64,000 nt of DNA from Sesamum alatum (Eukaryota > Streptophyta > Magnoliopsida > Lamiales > Pedaliaceae): assembly GCA_034509735.1 (NCBI GenBank), contig JACGWO010000005.1, forward strand, positions 33,944,479 through 34,008,478, written 5' to 3'. The notes beneath the pieces were generated by a model. The model worked only from the letters and a program-made list of their open reading frames with translations. It did not search any database and had not been told where the DNA came from. Every line of letters starts with the position of its first letter. The first letter of the stretch is position 1. This document shows positions 1 to 11,800 of the stretch, piece by piece. The position numbers were made by a program, and so were the translations under genes.

Positions 1-20
1 AAAAACCTCATAGTGTCGAC

Positions 21-974
21 ATGGTTTGCCTGAGAGACCCCCTTGTCCAAAAAGTGTGCGAGCTGTACGAGAAGATCTCCAAGCTCGACAGCCTCAGCCC
101 CTCTCCCGATGTCGACACCCTCTTCTCACAGCTCGTCCGCACGTGCATTCCTCCCCACCCTATCGACGTCACTAAACTATGCGCCCAAATCCAAGACATC
201 CGCACCAAACTCATCAAACTCTGCGGCCAAGCCGAAGGCCTCCTCGAGAAACACTACGCCACTATTCTAGGATCCTTCGACACCCCTCTCGACCACCTCA
301 ACCTCTTCCCTTACTACTCTAACTACCTCAAACTCAGCAGTCTCGAGCACGCCCTCCTCACCGCCCACTGCCCCAACCCTACTCGCATCGCCTTTGTCGG
401 CTCCGGCCCCCTCCCCCTCACCTCCATCGTCTTAGCCTCCCACCATCTCACATCCTCCATTTTCCACAATTTCGACATCGATGCATCCGCCAACTCTATG
501 GCCTCCAAACTCATCGAGTCGCATCCTGATTTGTCCAAACGGATGTCGTTCTACACGGACGATATCATGGACGTCTCCGGGGCGGCCTTAAGGGACTACG
601 ATGTCGTGTTCCTGGCCGCCCTCGTGGGGATGGAGATAGAGGACAAAATGAATGTGATCGAGCATCTGGCCAAGAACATGGCCCCCGGGGCGATCCTCAT
701 GCTGAGGAGCGCCCACGGGGCTCGTGCTTTCTTGTACCCGGTGGTCGAGCCTCGGCATCTGCGAGGGTTTGAGGTACTCTCGGTGTTGCATCCGACCGAC
801 GACGTGATTAACTCGGTGGTTGTTGCTCGTAGGTGCCCGAAGCCCGTGCATTCGGTCGATCAGGGGTTCGGGGCGCTGATGCTTTGCAGCAAGTGTGCTG
901 AGATCCAATCCTTCAATCCCCTCAGCCAGATGAACTTGATCGAGGAATTGGCCGTGGAAGAGCATCTTTGCTGA
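21..974 (+). CDS. NAS: Nicotianamine synthase, intronless, complete
   Basis: The 317-residue protein is full length for plant nicotianamine synthases, cytosolic or vesicle-associated enzymes that condense three S-adenosylmethionines into nicotianamine, the chelator that moves iron, zinc and copper in phloem and between cells. It starts MVCLRDPLVQKV. The Rossmann-like SAM-binding stretch IAFVGSGPLPLTS lies at about residues 123-135, followed by NFDIDASANSMA (about 150-161) and FLAALVGMEIEDK (about 197-209), all typical of the family. A YEKI motif at 16-19 fits the YxxPhi sorting signal described for rice NAS, but a role here is inference. The gene is intronless, as most plant NAS genes are, and much more GC-rich than its surroundings. 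Only 20 bases of upstream sequence are in the window, so the promoter is missing. The ATG at 21 gives the expected N-terminus. The family call is very secure; paralogue number cannot be decided. Confidence 0.97.
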   Translation: MVCLRDPLVQKVCELYEKISKLDSLSPSPDVDTLFSQLVRTCIPPHPIDVTKLCAQIQDIRTKLIKLCGQAEGLLEKHYATILGSFDTPLDHLNLFPYYSNYLKLSSLEHALLTAHCPNPTRIAFVGSGPLPLTSIVLASHHLTSSIFHNFDIDASANSMASKLIESHPDLSKRMSFYTDDIMDVSGAALRDYDVVFLAALVGMEIEDKMNVIEHLAKNMAPGAILMLRSAHGARAFLYPVVEPRHLRGFEVLSVLHPTDDVINSVVVARRCPKPVHSVDQGFGALMLCSKCAEIQSFNPLSQMNLIEELAVEEHLC

Positions 975-1330
975 AGGGTCGAACGCATCATCTCATTATT
1001 CGAACAAGATATATGTTTGATCTCATCAGTGTCGGTGTTTAATTCGGATGGATCGATCTCTTCTGATATTCTTATGCATTGGCCTGACTGTTTGTAGAAT
1101 GTGTTTGCAATGTTTTTTGTTGTTTTTGTGGGGTTTTGATGAGGAAATAACATTACATTCTGGATTAATTTGTCTTGAAATCTTCATATATCATCATTGT
1201 CCCTTAATGTTAATTCAGTGTTGGTCTCAAATTCGCATAGAATTCAGTATGTTTAATTTCTTGCAATCTTTATAAATTTTGTCAACATTTGGTGAAATGA
1301 CATCTGAATCGACAGCGAATAATTATAGTG

Positions 1331-1503
1331 CGGAAAATTGTAGCTCGGATCAAGTTTGGTCGAACCAAATTAATTATATAGATACACTTGTTATGTAATT
1401 AGTTATTTTTTCTGAACTGTACATCAATCACATGACAAATGTATTATAATTACCATATAATTGATTTAGGTTCAATCAAATCAGATTTGAGCTAAAATTT
1501 TCG
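1331..1503. repeat. Short inverted-repeat element, family I, copy 1
   Basis: The ends read CGGAAAATTGTAGCTCGGAT on the left and, reverse-complemented from the right, CGAAAATTTTAGCTCAAATC. The interior shares blocks with copies at 1912-2079, 48461-48580 and about 50052-50130, such as GAACTGTACA(T/C)CAATCACA. No target duplication is obvious. It has the size and form of a MITE, but I cannot assign a superfamily. Confidence 0.6.
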
Positions 1504-1911
1504 TAACAGTGCAATGATCTATGTTGTCTGAAATTACTGGTGATGGAAACAAGGCTTACAAACCAAACAAAACATCGATCCTACTTTAATTGCTGTGACA
1601 CTTATGGCCACACATGTCTACACATTAAATCATTATTATTGCTGAATTAATATCCATCTTCGTTATCTTCTTTGATTTGTTCTTTTCTTGTAATAATTGT
1701 AATATTTTTGTCGAAAAAACCAAAAGGGTTTATGGTAACAGCTAGGTCATATATCGCAAGTTGCTTGATCGACGCAACTGTATATAATGATGTTTTGTTG
1801 CAAACTCATCAACAGAACTAAAAGATATATTGTCAGCATTGATACATATTTGTTGTCGTAATTGTGGTTAATTAATTACACTACTGGACCTAAATGTTAA
1901 TATTAATTATT

Positions 1912-2079
1912 CTTGTCGGGATCAGGTTTGGTCAAACCAAACTAATCATAAATAAGTGTGGTACACTTGTTATATGATTGATCACTTTTCCTGAACTGTA
2001 CACCAATCACACGACAAGTATATTGCACTTGCTATATAATTAGTTCAGGTTTCAAACCTGATTCGAACTAGAATTTTCC
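1912..2079. repeat. Short inverted-repeat element, family I, copy 2
   Basis: This copy aligns by eye with 1331-1503. Shared blocks include GGTTTGGTCAAACCAA, ACACTTGTTATATGATTGAT, GAACTGTACACCAATCACA and a right end of GATTCGAACTAGAATTTTCC. The two copies lie about 400 bp apart in the same orientation, downstream of NAS. Confidence 0.6.
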
Positions 2080-2307
2080 TTCAACTAGCTATTAATTAAA
2101 TGGAAAGAGAAAAGGAAAAAGAGAAAGGGGAGAGGAGGGTGATAGAAATGGTGCATGTATCTGTACGGAGCTTGGTGGCATATTAGGGTTTGGGAATTAG
2201 GAGAGTGTCTAGTGCTTGGGCAAGAGCAGAAATTTAGTTTCATTAATGATCCAATTACTCACAACCAAGTATTTTTATTTGTTTGTAACACGGAGAAATA
2301 GTATTTT

Positions 2308-2772
2308 GGGTTAATTGTAATTTTCGTCCTGTAATTATAGGTATTTGATGTTTTGGTCCTTTAAGTTTCTAGGGTAGCAAAATAGTCTTTAACTCCTCTG
2401 GTCATCGGATTTTTGAAAACTCACCGGAATAATGGCACGCAATTCACACGTGAGGCTTTTAAACTCGCCGTAAGAAGGGGCAATGCCTGAATGTGGTATC
2501 ACTCAAGAAGACAATCAACCTCATCGCGTGCCATTATTCCGGCAAGTTTTAAAAAATCCAGCGACTAGAGGACGAAAATTGTGAAAATTGAAAAGTTAAA
2601 GGATTATTTTGCTATTCTAGAAACTTAAAGGACCAAAACGCCAAATACCTATAATTATAGGATGGAAAATGCAATTAACTGAAAAATTAAAGGACTATTT
2701 TGCTACCCTATAAACTTAAAGGACCAAAACGCCAAATACCTATAATTAGAGGACGAAAATTGCAATTAACCC
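2308..2772. mobile_element. Mutator-like MITE with a duplicated right end, family C
   Basis: The left end GGGTTAATTGTAATTTTCGT is matched in reverse by GACGAAAATTGCAATTAACCC at the right. The inverted arms extend through the TAGGTATTTG and GGTCCTTTAAGTTTCTAGGG blocks. The right arm occurs twice in tandem (about 2585-2680 and 2685-2772). The flanks are TAGTATTTT (2299-2307) and TAATATTTT (2773-2781), an 8-of-9 match that fits a 9-bp Mutator-type duplication. No coding potential. Confidence 0.7.
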
Positions 2773-2775
2773 TAA

Positions 2776-3085
2776 TATTTTTTGTCCCGTAAATTAAGAT
2801 CTTTACATTTTTAGTTACAGATTCTCATTTTTAGTCTCACAACACCTTTTTGTTAGATATTTAACGAAAAAGACCATGTGGCCATAATTAAGTTTTCAGA
2901 CTTAGCACTTAACCGACATGTGCTAAGCATGTGGTCTTTTCCGTTGAATATCTAACAGGAAGGGCTCACGAGACCAGAATTGCTACTTTTTTTAAAGTTA
3001 TAAGACCAAAAGTGATAATACCGTAACCAATGAGACCGAAAGTGTAAAGGCTTCAAGTTACGGAAAGAAAAGTGTTATTTTTTCT
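2776..3085. repeat. Inverted-repeat MITE-like element, family D
   Basis: The arms are reverse complements: GTTAGATATTTAACGAAAAA on the left pairs with TTTTCCGTTGAATATCTAAC on the right, and outward blocks containing TTTTTAGTCTCA and TTTACA.TTTT.G pair as well. The centre has CACTTAACCGACATGTGC. It abuts the family C element, so exact ends are uncertain by several bases. Confidence 0.5.
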
Positions 3086-3138
3086 TTCTGATGATATAAT
3101 TTCTCATTCTAGCTTGTATTTAATTTCATAATTATTTT

Positions 3139-3394
3139 GTGGGGAAAAATGCAATCTTAGTACTATAATTTAGGAATTGTCATTTTTGGCCATTCACCGA
3201 TTTATAGGACCGAAATTACAATTGATTGGGTCATGCATGTGCAATAGTTACATGCAACTTTTCGGCCAAATTAGCCGAAAAGTTACTTAAATTTTCAAAA
3301 TTTTAAAATTATATGATTAAATTACAAAAATTAATCCGTATAAGACCAAAAGTATCATTCCTAAGTTAAAGAACTAAAATTATAATTTTTCCTT
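3139..3394. repeat. Inverted-repeat MITE-like element, family F
   Basis: The left end GGGGAAAAATGCAATCTTAG pairs imperfectly with the right end AATTATAATTTTTCC. An inner hairpin, ACTTTTCGGC...GCCGAAAAGT, is clear at about 3257-3285. Its termini resemble the GGGAAAAATGC ends of the large foldback at 5764-6858, so it may be a small relative. Confidence 0.45.
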
Positions 3395-5763
3395 ATCTCG
3401 TCAAGTATTAAAACTTTTAGTTTCTATATAGCAAACAACACTTACGTTTGAGTACTTGCAACTTATAATTAGCCTTCCAGTTCCACTAAAACCAACTATT
3501 AGGAAATTAATTCAGATTGGATTTGATTAATGAGTTAACATATTACCACTTTATAAAAACATTAGAGCTTTATATATAATACAACCAAAAAACAAAATAA
3601 TACTTAGTTACAAAATTTTAAATGGCGATATTAATATTTGTGAGTTGAAACTATGTAGTAAATGACAAGACATAATTTTACAAATTAAATACTGACAATA
3701 ATCGCGACTGCCACATGCCACTCATTATACCAATAATAACAATTTATTTGTTTTACTAGTGATAATTTATTTATATACAATCCTTTTGTCTATTGTTCAT
3801 TAATTATTGAAAACGAAAAAATTATGTAATAAATTGAAACAATTACATACACTTCTCGACCCCCTTAAAAAAGAAAAAAAGAATCGATAAAGCCCGAATT
3901 GAATAAGAATTTTATGTAATAAATTCATGAGCAATGATAGTTTATGTAGATATATATTCCATAAAACTCGCACATGGGCAGAATAAATTACGCAGATCGT
4001 ACCATGTATATCCATAATTCATGAATTACATGATTTATATCACTAATTTGATTGCTATATATATATATATGTATAATATAAAAGGTATAATATATTAATT
4101 AGTAATTATATATAAGTGGGAAAGATACTTATCATATAATTAATTCGACAAGCCAAACTTATTAATTTTGGTGAGAATTTTTATTGTTCAAATACCTTTC
4201 ACCCTCTCAACGAAATTCGGCGATCCTGAAATGGTTTCACATCAAACAAGATGTAAGCAAATGGCGGGATTATTGCATTTTACATCCCATAAATTAGTTT
4301 TTTATGATTTTAATCATATTATTTTTAACGGAAAAATTACAAGCAACTCCCATGTGATATTATAAATGTGAAAATTACCTTCTATAAAAAATAAAATAGT
4401 ATTTTACCTCCCTGTGTTTTTTAAAATGAATTAATTTACCTTCTCATGTTTTTCAAAATGGAGCAAATTTTTTGTTTGATGATTAAAACATTCCATTACA
4501 GTAAAAATAAACAAAGTTCAAGTTTCAAAAGTCAATGCTCAAGATGTTCAAAATACAATCAAAATCGCTAGAGCCAGGGAGGTAAATTGCTCCATTCTAA
4601 AGAACATAGGAAGACAAATTGCTATTATTTTTTTTCATATGGAGATAATTTACTCATTTATAATATCTCGTTAAACCCTTTTTTTAACTCACCAGTCACC
4701 AAATTGAACCATATGACTCCAAAACTTTTGCAAATTTAGTTGCAGAATAAATAATTTAGGCAAAGAAAGAAAGGTGTTTGTAGTTTGATGATACAGTGTG
4801 GTTGTGTAAGAAAGTGCATGGTAGCATTAGTATGTTGACATCCCAGATTTCAAGTAATAAAGCAGAAAGGACATGAGTAGATAAAAGGAATGATTAATGT
4901 TGACATACTGTGAACACCTTACAACTTTACTAGTTGTGAAGTGGCACTCTACTGTCCGTACCCAGATTTAAATAATTTCACTTTTAATAATAAAATGAAC
5001 AGCCGACAGAGGATGCAATAAGGGAGTTAATTATGAACTTATAACACTCTTGTTTGAACAATGTGGTGACTTGTCATGCTTCCATATTTTCGACCACTTC
5101 TTTTTTGGATGAAACTAGACGTTGTTGGCACGCATTACCTGCGCGCATATCTTTTAATAATATTTATTTTATTAAAATTTATAATTTGTTCTTGTATATT
5201 TTAACTTCTTATTGTCTTACAATCTCACGTATGAAAACTGTCCGATAATTTTTTCTAATACGTTAATTATCAATAAATATTTTACTCAAATTAAATTAAA
5301 AATTAAAAAATTTCCCAATATCTATTATTTCTATTTCAATCAACAATAAGCTTAAACAAAATGAGAGTAAATTTTATTTTTTGAGTATATTAATTGCATG
5401 AAATTAATTTTTTTTTAAAAACTTGATTGAGTAGTTAATTCAATATGAGTAAGGAAGTTGAAGGGTATTTTTGGTATTATAATAATTTGGTGTAGTGGTA
5501 TCAAAACTACCACTTTGAGTCTATAAACCCTCTTCCCTTTATAATAGTATAGATAAGAGGTCTAGTCTAGGGTTTAAATTTCATTGTTACCCATTTATAA
5601 AGGAAAATATTTCACGTACGGGATTAGCACATGGGAAAGGATGTGTTAAGATATTAAATATTAAATTATGTTGTTCTCTAATAGTTTAAACTTTTAGATG
5701 AAATAATTGTTTAATGTTACCATGTGTTTTTAGGAGAACTCGAGTTCAACCATTAACTGTTAG

Positions 5764-6858
5764 GGAAAAATGCAATTTTGGTCTACTTTCTTAGGGGCGG
5801 TGGCACTTTTAGTCCAGGTCTATTTGAAAATAGCAATTCATGACAGTAATTTTAAAAAAGTGGCGATTTTAGGCCAAAAAACCCTAATTTGACCGGAATT
5901 GGTCGCCGAAATTACATGTGGATTAAAAAAATAAAAAAATTCTTACATGGAAGGTGATTTGGCAACCATAGTGAGGTGGCATGGTGACATGCTTTATTTA
6001 AGGTTAAAATCCATTTAAATAGATAACTTTTTTCTTAAATTTATTATATTATTTTAATATCAAAATAAAACTTAAAATTTAAAATCTACACCAAATTGAT
6101 AAATTTAAACTAAAATCACATTTGAAAGATTAATATCTAAAATTTAATTTTCAAATTTAAATATCTATATCAATATAAATTTTAATCAATTTTAGTTATT
6201 TTTGAATTAAATTAATTTAAAATAATTAAAAATAAGGAAAATATTAATTTTTAAAAAAGTTCTAAGGAAAAAAAAGAAATTTAAAAAAATTAAAAAAATT
6301 TGATTTATTTTTTTAAAGAAAAACAATAATTTTTAAAATTTAAACATTTTTATAGTAAATAATATAATTTATTAAATATATTCAAACTAAATTATAATTT
6401 AAATATTGTTAATAAGATATAATTTATTAAAATTTATATTGATATAGATATTTAAATTTAAAAATTGAATTTTAGTATATTTATCTTTTAAACATGATTT
6501 TAATTTAATTTATCAATTTGGTATTAAATTTTAAATTTTAAATTTTATATTGATATTTAAATAATATATATTTAAGAAAAAAGTTATCCATTTAAATGGA
6601 TTTTAGCCTTAAATAAAACATGTTACCATGCCGCCTCACTATGGTTGCCAAATCACCTGCCATGTAAGAAAATTTTTATTTTTTTAATCCACATGTAAAA
6701 TGGTTGCCGGAAAAGTGACCAACTCCGGCCAAATTAGGATTTTTTGGCCTGAAATTGTCATTTTTTTAAAGTTATTGTCCTGAATCGCTATTTTCAAATG
6801 GACCTGGACTAAATGTGCCACCACCCCTAAGAAAGTGGACCAAAATTGCATTTTTTCC
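5764..6858. mobile_element. Large foldback element, about 1.1 kb, family E
   Basis: The two ends, GGAAAAATGCAATTTTGGTC and CCAAAATTGCATTTTTTCC, begin inverted arms that can be followed by eye for over 400 bp on each side (about 5764-6185 and 6425-6858). Matching inner blocks include CACCATAGTGAGG-like sequence against CCTCACTATGGTTGCC, and ATCCATTTAAAT against ATTTAAATGGAT. The loop of about 240 bp is AT-rich. No coding frame and no clean target duplication were found. Confidence 0.7.
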
Positions 6859-9135
6859 GAACCTAATCGGTGGCACCCAATTTAGAGAAATAGAAGATTG
6901 GTGATAAAAAAACTAATGATAATTCTAATATTGTCACTAATTATATAAATATTTTGTAATAAGAATTTATGTTTTGTCACAATCACGACTTTCATAATTT
7001 TAACGATGACTATTTTTTTTTTTGTAAAGTTTGTCATTAATTAGAAAGAATTAATGACAAGAATTGTGGATAAAATTATCACTATATATAGATAATTAGT
7101 TTCACATTTTGATATAGCGGAAGCAATATAATTGAAGAATAAAGAAAAACACGCCTCCAACATTACGAGAACTCGAGTTTGAAGTAAAGAAATATTTTAT
7201 TGTTGAATGACTCTCGTACCAGAGTTTGCAACTATTTAAAAGGAGAGTCCTAATAGATAAAACAAGTCTGTTACGAGCTAAATTTTAGACGGTCTCAAAA
7301 GCCTATGAAATTCGGTCCAAAAGTAGCCTAACACCCCAACAATAGTTTGCAAGATTATAAAGCCCAAATGATAACTATTAAAAATATGAATATTAACTAA
7401 AGTCGATTGAAAATATAAAAAAAAATATAAAAAAAAGTTCATATGGTGGTTGAAACGATGAAATTTCACAACCAACGGTGGCCCCTCACACAATAGTGTG
7501 AACGGTTGGATTCTCTACTCAAAGGCAATTGAAATGATAGGTAGATCGTCGTGTATCTCCTTTCGAATCAAAAGTTATGATTGTTTGTTGAGTTCTACCA
7601 TCAAACAACATAGTTAAGGTACTGTACTTTTGATTTCCAAAATGTATCAAATATTGTTCTACATCGCGTTTATAGTGACATCACAATATACTAATGATAA
7701 TTGTTTGTTGTCACAATAGGTCATCACTATGTACGTGCCATTAATTATCTTTAATGACAATCTTTCCCATAATTTTTGTCACTAATATTTATATAATAAT
7801 AAGATTAAAATTTTTATTAGTTAATATATATATTTTTATTATAACTTTAAAAATTATTATATTTTGTTATAGTGAAATCTGGAAATTCCATGCCAAACCC
7901 TACTCTCTCTCTCTCTCATGCTTCAGATAACATGTAATTTTTGGTCAGCATACATAATAAATCATATATAAACCATTGCATGCCCTCTATTAATTAACAC
8001 AAACTTGGAGAAAAGTAAACTAATTTAGCTTGATATATAACATGCTTAATTAATTAGTTGTGTTCCACATTATTACGAAACTAACACTCCCCACCCTGAA
8101 ATGAACTATTTATATAGTTGAACTCGTCTTTTTATTCTATCCACACTTCTATAATATGTAAATATTAATTTACAGATCTAAAATTTACGTTAGGAAAGAA
8201 AAAAGAAAAAAGCAAAAACATCGCAAACAAAAATAATCACATTTTTTAAAGTTTGTAGTTCAATTGAGTATCAGGAAAATGGTTAAATGCATTTTTACTT
8301 CATGTGAAATTTTCAATGTATAGGAAGAAAAAAAAAAAAAAAAGCAAAAAAGCTAAAAACAAATCTATCGGTCAAAGAGTGCACAAGATATAACTTGTCA
8401 TTTAACACGCTGAGGAGACCTAGCTTAGTTGATGAAATTGGGGCCCGATCCTAGAGATAATGAGTTCGAACCCCTACGTAGGTTGATGTTATTTCTACTG
8501 TATAGTAGGTTATCACTTCCAATTCAACAAAAAAAAAAAAAAAAAATTGTCATTTAACACTCTAAAACTAAAGGAGATGTAAAAGATTTGTATGAAATAG
8601 TGAAGTACAAAATATAAATGAATGGTTCCTTGCTTGTAAAACCTTAGGGGAAAATGCATTTTAGTCCTGCAATTTAAAGTGCTAGCTTTTTTTTGTCCTA
8701 CATGAATTAATTTTCATAATTTAGTTTTATAATTTTAAAATGTTGTCACTTTTAGTCCTATTCTGGCCAAATTGCATGTGATTCGCACACAACCTAATTA
8801 ATTTTCAATTTTTAGTCATATAAATTAATTCGTGCATGACTAAAAAAACCACATTCCTCTAAATTACATGACTAAATTACCCAAATATCTAATTGCACTC
8901 GAACCCATAAATCCAATTCACGAGAGTTCAACCTTAATCATTAGACTAAGACATCATCGATACGTTGATTGGAATTTAAGTCCTAAAAACTATTCCATTC
9001 CCAAGCACTTAAAATGATAATAAGATGCCAAGATTGAGCATATATTTGAAGGTGATGATTTAGGTGAAGCAAGTAACGATTTTGAGTGATGGAAAAGTTT
9101 TTGGGTGGTAATAAACAACCAAGTATTAGTGATGT

Positions 9136-9138
<3 letters not shown>

Positions 9139-9169
<31 letters not shown>
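9139..9169. repeat. (AT)n microsatellite
   Basis: An uninterrupted TA dinucleotide run of about 30 bases in intergenic DNA. Confidence 0.9.
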
Positions 9170-9172
<3 letters not shown>

Positions 9173-9236
9173 TATGAGGAGGATGAGACCCACTCTCATT
9201 ATCTTTTCATGTCTTTATTAATTATTATTATTATTA

Positions 9237-9494
9237 GGGTAAATTATAATGATATTTTCTGAAGTTAGGTTCAATTACACAAACACCTCTTATCTTTTAT
9301 GGAATTACAGCTACACACTCTGAGATTGTAACTGTATTACAACTACACCTCCTAGTTAAAAACAAAGCTTACACTAATACTCCTAAAAAATATTATACTA
9401 ACACCCCTTAGGGGGTGTAGCTATAATTTAGTAAAAGACAAGAGGTGTTTGTGTAATTGAGTCTAATCTCAAGAGGTATATATATAATTTACCC
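9237..9494. mobile_element. Mutator-like MITE, family B, copy 1
   Basis: Starts GGGTAAATTATAATG and ends TATATAATTTACCC. The inner arms pair (CAATTACACAAACACCTCTT against AAGAGGTGTTTGTGTAATTG). The flanks are TTATTATTA on both sides (9228-9236 and 9495-9503), but they lie in an ATT microsatellite, so the duplication is suggestive only. The length of 258 bp matches other family B copies. Confidence 0.7.
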
Positions 9495-11537
9495 TTATTA
9501 TTATTATTATTATTGTTGTTGTTGGAGGGTCCAAAGAGTGCCTTAAGAAATGACCTTTTTTTTTTCCAAGATATAAAGTGTGTAGTGTCTCGTCGTCGAG
9601 TAGTCGCATTGGCTCTTACTTTTATAATTGGACAACAACAAGGGAACGACATTTGTAGGGGGAATCATTAATGGATGCCCATACACATTCAGACTTGGCC
9701 TATTCATTTTATTCATACATTATCGGGATAATTACATCATCTTTTTCTAAGGTCTTGTGTAATTATATTTGTATCACAGTAATTTAAGAAATTATATATA
9801 ATATTTTTGACGTTTGTTTTCGTCTAATAAATAGATTCATTTGTTAGTTAAAATGGACCGAATTTGTTTAGCAAAAAATAAATAAAATTAATGAAGATCC
9901 ATATTTACCCACAATTGACTTAACACTGACTTATTGCAAGTCAAATAAATCCTTTACTGGCCAAACTATCCTTATACATATTCACACATTAATACATGCA
10001 TGTGGGTAGGTAGATCTTCACCCTTATAAGGATAATTTGGTTAGAAAAAAATTTATTTGAAGAAATATTTTTACATTCAGATTTTTTGCTAATATCAGCA
10101 AATTCAGTGAGTTTTAACAAAAGGGGGATCTGTTTGTTAAATGAAAATAAACATCAAGATACTAAATGTAATTTTCAAACCATAAAGAAATTATGTATAA
10201 TTATGCTAAACCTCAGGGGTGTAATTATTCCTTCTTTATTAGATGATTGTCTCGCTGAAAATTTAAGTTATTAGGGACGACTAAACGACACAATGGTGTC
10301 ATCATGTTTCTGTGAAAGAAAGATCATGCTTGTTTTCTAAATACTCGATTTTGTATGCTAACATCTTTTATGAGTTTTTCGTAACTCTGTCATTATAGTA
10401 TACTTGTTCAACTCAATTTAGACACGACATAATTTGATAAGTACTAAAATATACATGATTTGTTTTTAGAAAAAAAAAAAAGGGATTAGCCAAAGAAAGA
10501 TGCATGATGATCCAATGGATGATGAGCACTAGCACAAAGGGAAAAAGGGAATGATGATCTCTTATTTGAACCATCAAAAATGAAGGAGAAAAGGCAAAGA
10601 AAAAAAAAAGACTCAAAAAAGCTAAATAGCATCTCAACAAGTTGAAATTTGAAAAGGTATGTGTGTGTGTAGCTTGCCATTCATGATCATGATCATGATG
10701 TGAAATGTCAACATAATACAATATTTATTTGACATAGGATTTTTGTTTGGCCATTCAAATTACATAAAGGGCAACATATCTTGTGTAGCCATTCCTCTAT
10801 AATTATACCAATCTTTCTATCACCAATACACCCCCAACATTTTGTTCTTCACTATGCATATGGGACCCAAAACATATGTATCCACAATTATTTTAATTAA
10901 TATTTAGAGACGGAGTCAAGATACTGGATTCAATAGCCGTCCTTCAGATAGATTTATTATTTTTTAAGTTTTATATATATTTAATGAAGCTTACAACTTC
11001 ATCCCTCTTCAAATTGTTATTTTCGGGGAGGGAATTCTCTTTAGCTCCGAAAAACTATGATTATTGCTTTGTGCCCATCAATATTTACGGAATACACATC
11101 TAATGTCGAATCAGGATCAACTAAGGTAGAACTAAAGCATTTGGCTGAAATCATCTTTGGTGTAGGTAATAAGACGTGTCTTAATATCCCTGTTTCCTTG
11201 CAGTATTCATATGATAGGGTGTTTGGCTAAGTTTATTCGAAACGTCTTATAAGCCCTACATTTAATAAGATGTTTTAAAAACTTAAAATGTTTAATCTTA
11301 TTTTAAAAATAAGCTCTTATAACATCTTAAAGTTGGTCATTTTCTACCTCTTAATTTCCTGGAAAAAAAAAACAAAAAAAAATGTGCTGCTTGGACTTAA
11401 TTCACCAAACATTTTTATTTCCCTGGAATGAAAACATATTTGATTTAGGATTATGAGGAAATGTTTCGTGAGAACGTTTTCCAAAATCAACTTTGTTTCC
11501 AAACTCTACACCTTAAATTTCAATCCTATTCACACAA

Positions 11538-11800
11538 GGGTAAATTACATTGACACTCCATGAAATTAAGCCTAATTATCCAACTACGCCCTGTTTTTTG
11601 TAAAATTACAGATACACCCCCTAAAGGGTGTTAGCGTAATATTTTTCAGGGGCTATTAGTGTAAGTTTTAATTGACTTTAAATGAGGGGTGTAGTTGTAA
11701 TAAAATTACAACCTCAAGAGTTGTAGTTGTAATAACACAAAAAATAAGGAGTATTTGTGTACCTCAGAAGGTGTCACTGTAATTTCACTGTAATTTACCC
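11538..11800. mobile_element. Mutator-like MITE, family B, copy 2
   Basis: Starts GGGTAAATTACATTGACACT and ends ACTGTAATTTACCC. The interior has the family's GGGTGTAGTTGTAATA and CTACGCCC blocks. It sits inside a larger stretch whose ends read GGGTGTTTGGCTAAG (about 11217) and CTTAACCAAACGC (about 12178), possibly a hAT-like host element. That outer call is weak. Confidence 0.65.

Noticed and set aside
588..965. 125-codon open frame antisense to nicotianamine synthase
   Set aside because: It is the GC-rich shadow of a well-supported gene; the composition follows codon bias on the other strand and the peptide resembles nothing.
6900..7880. Possible LTR or CACTA remnant
   Set aside because: Scattered TCACTA and TTAATGACA motifs and an ATTATAGTGA-like end suggest a transposon, but no pair of ends or target duplication could be defined.
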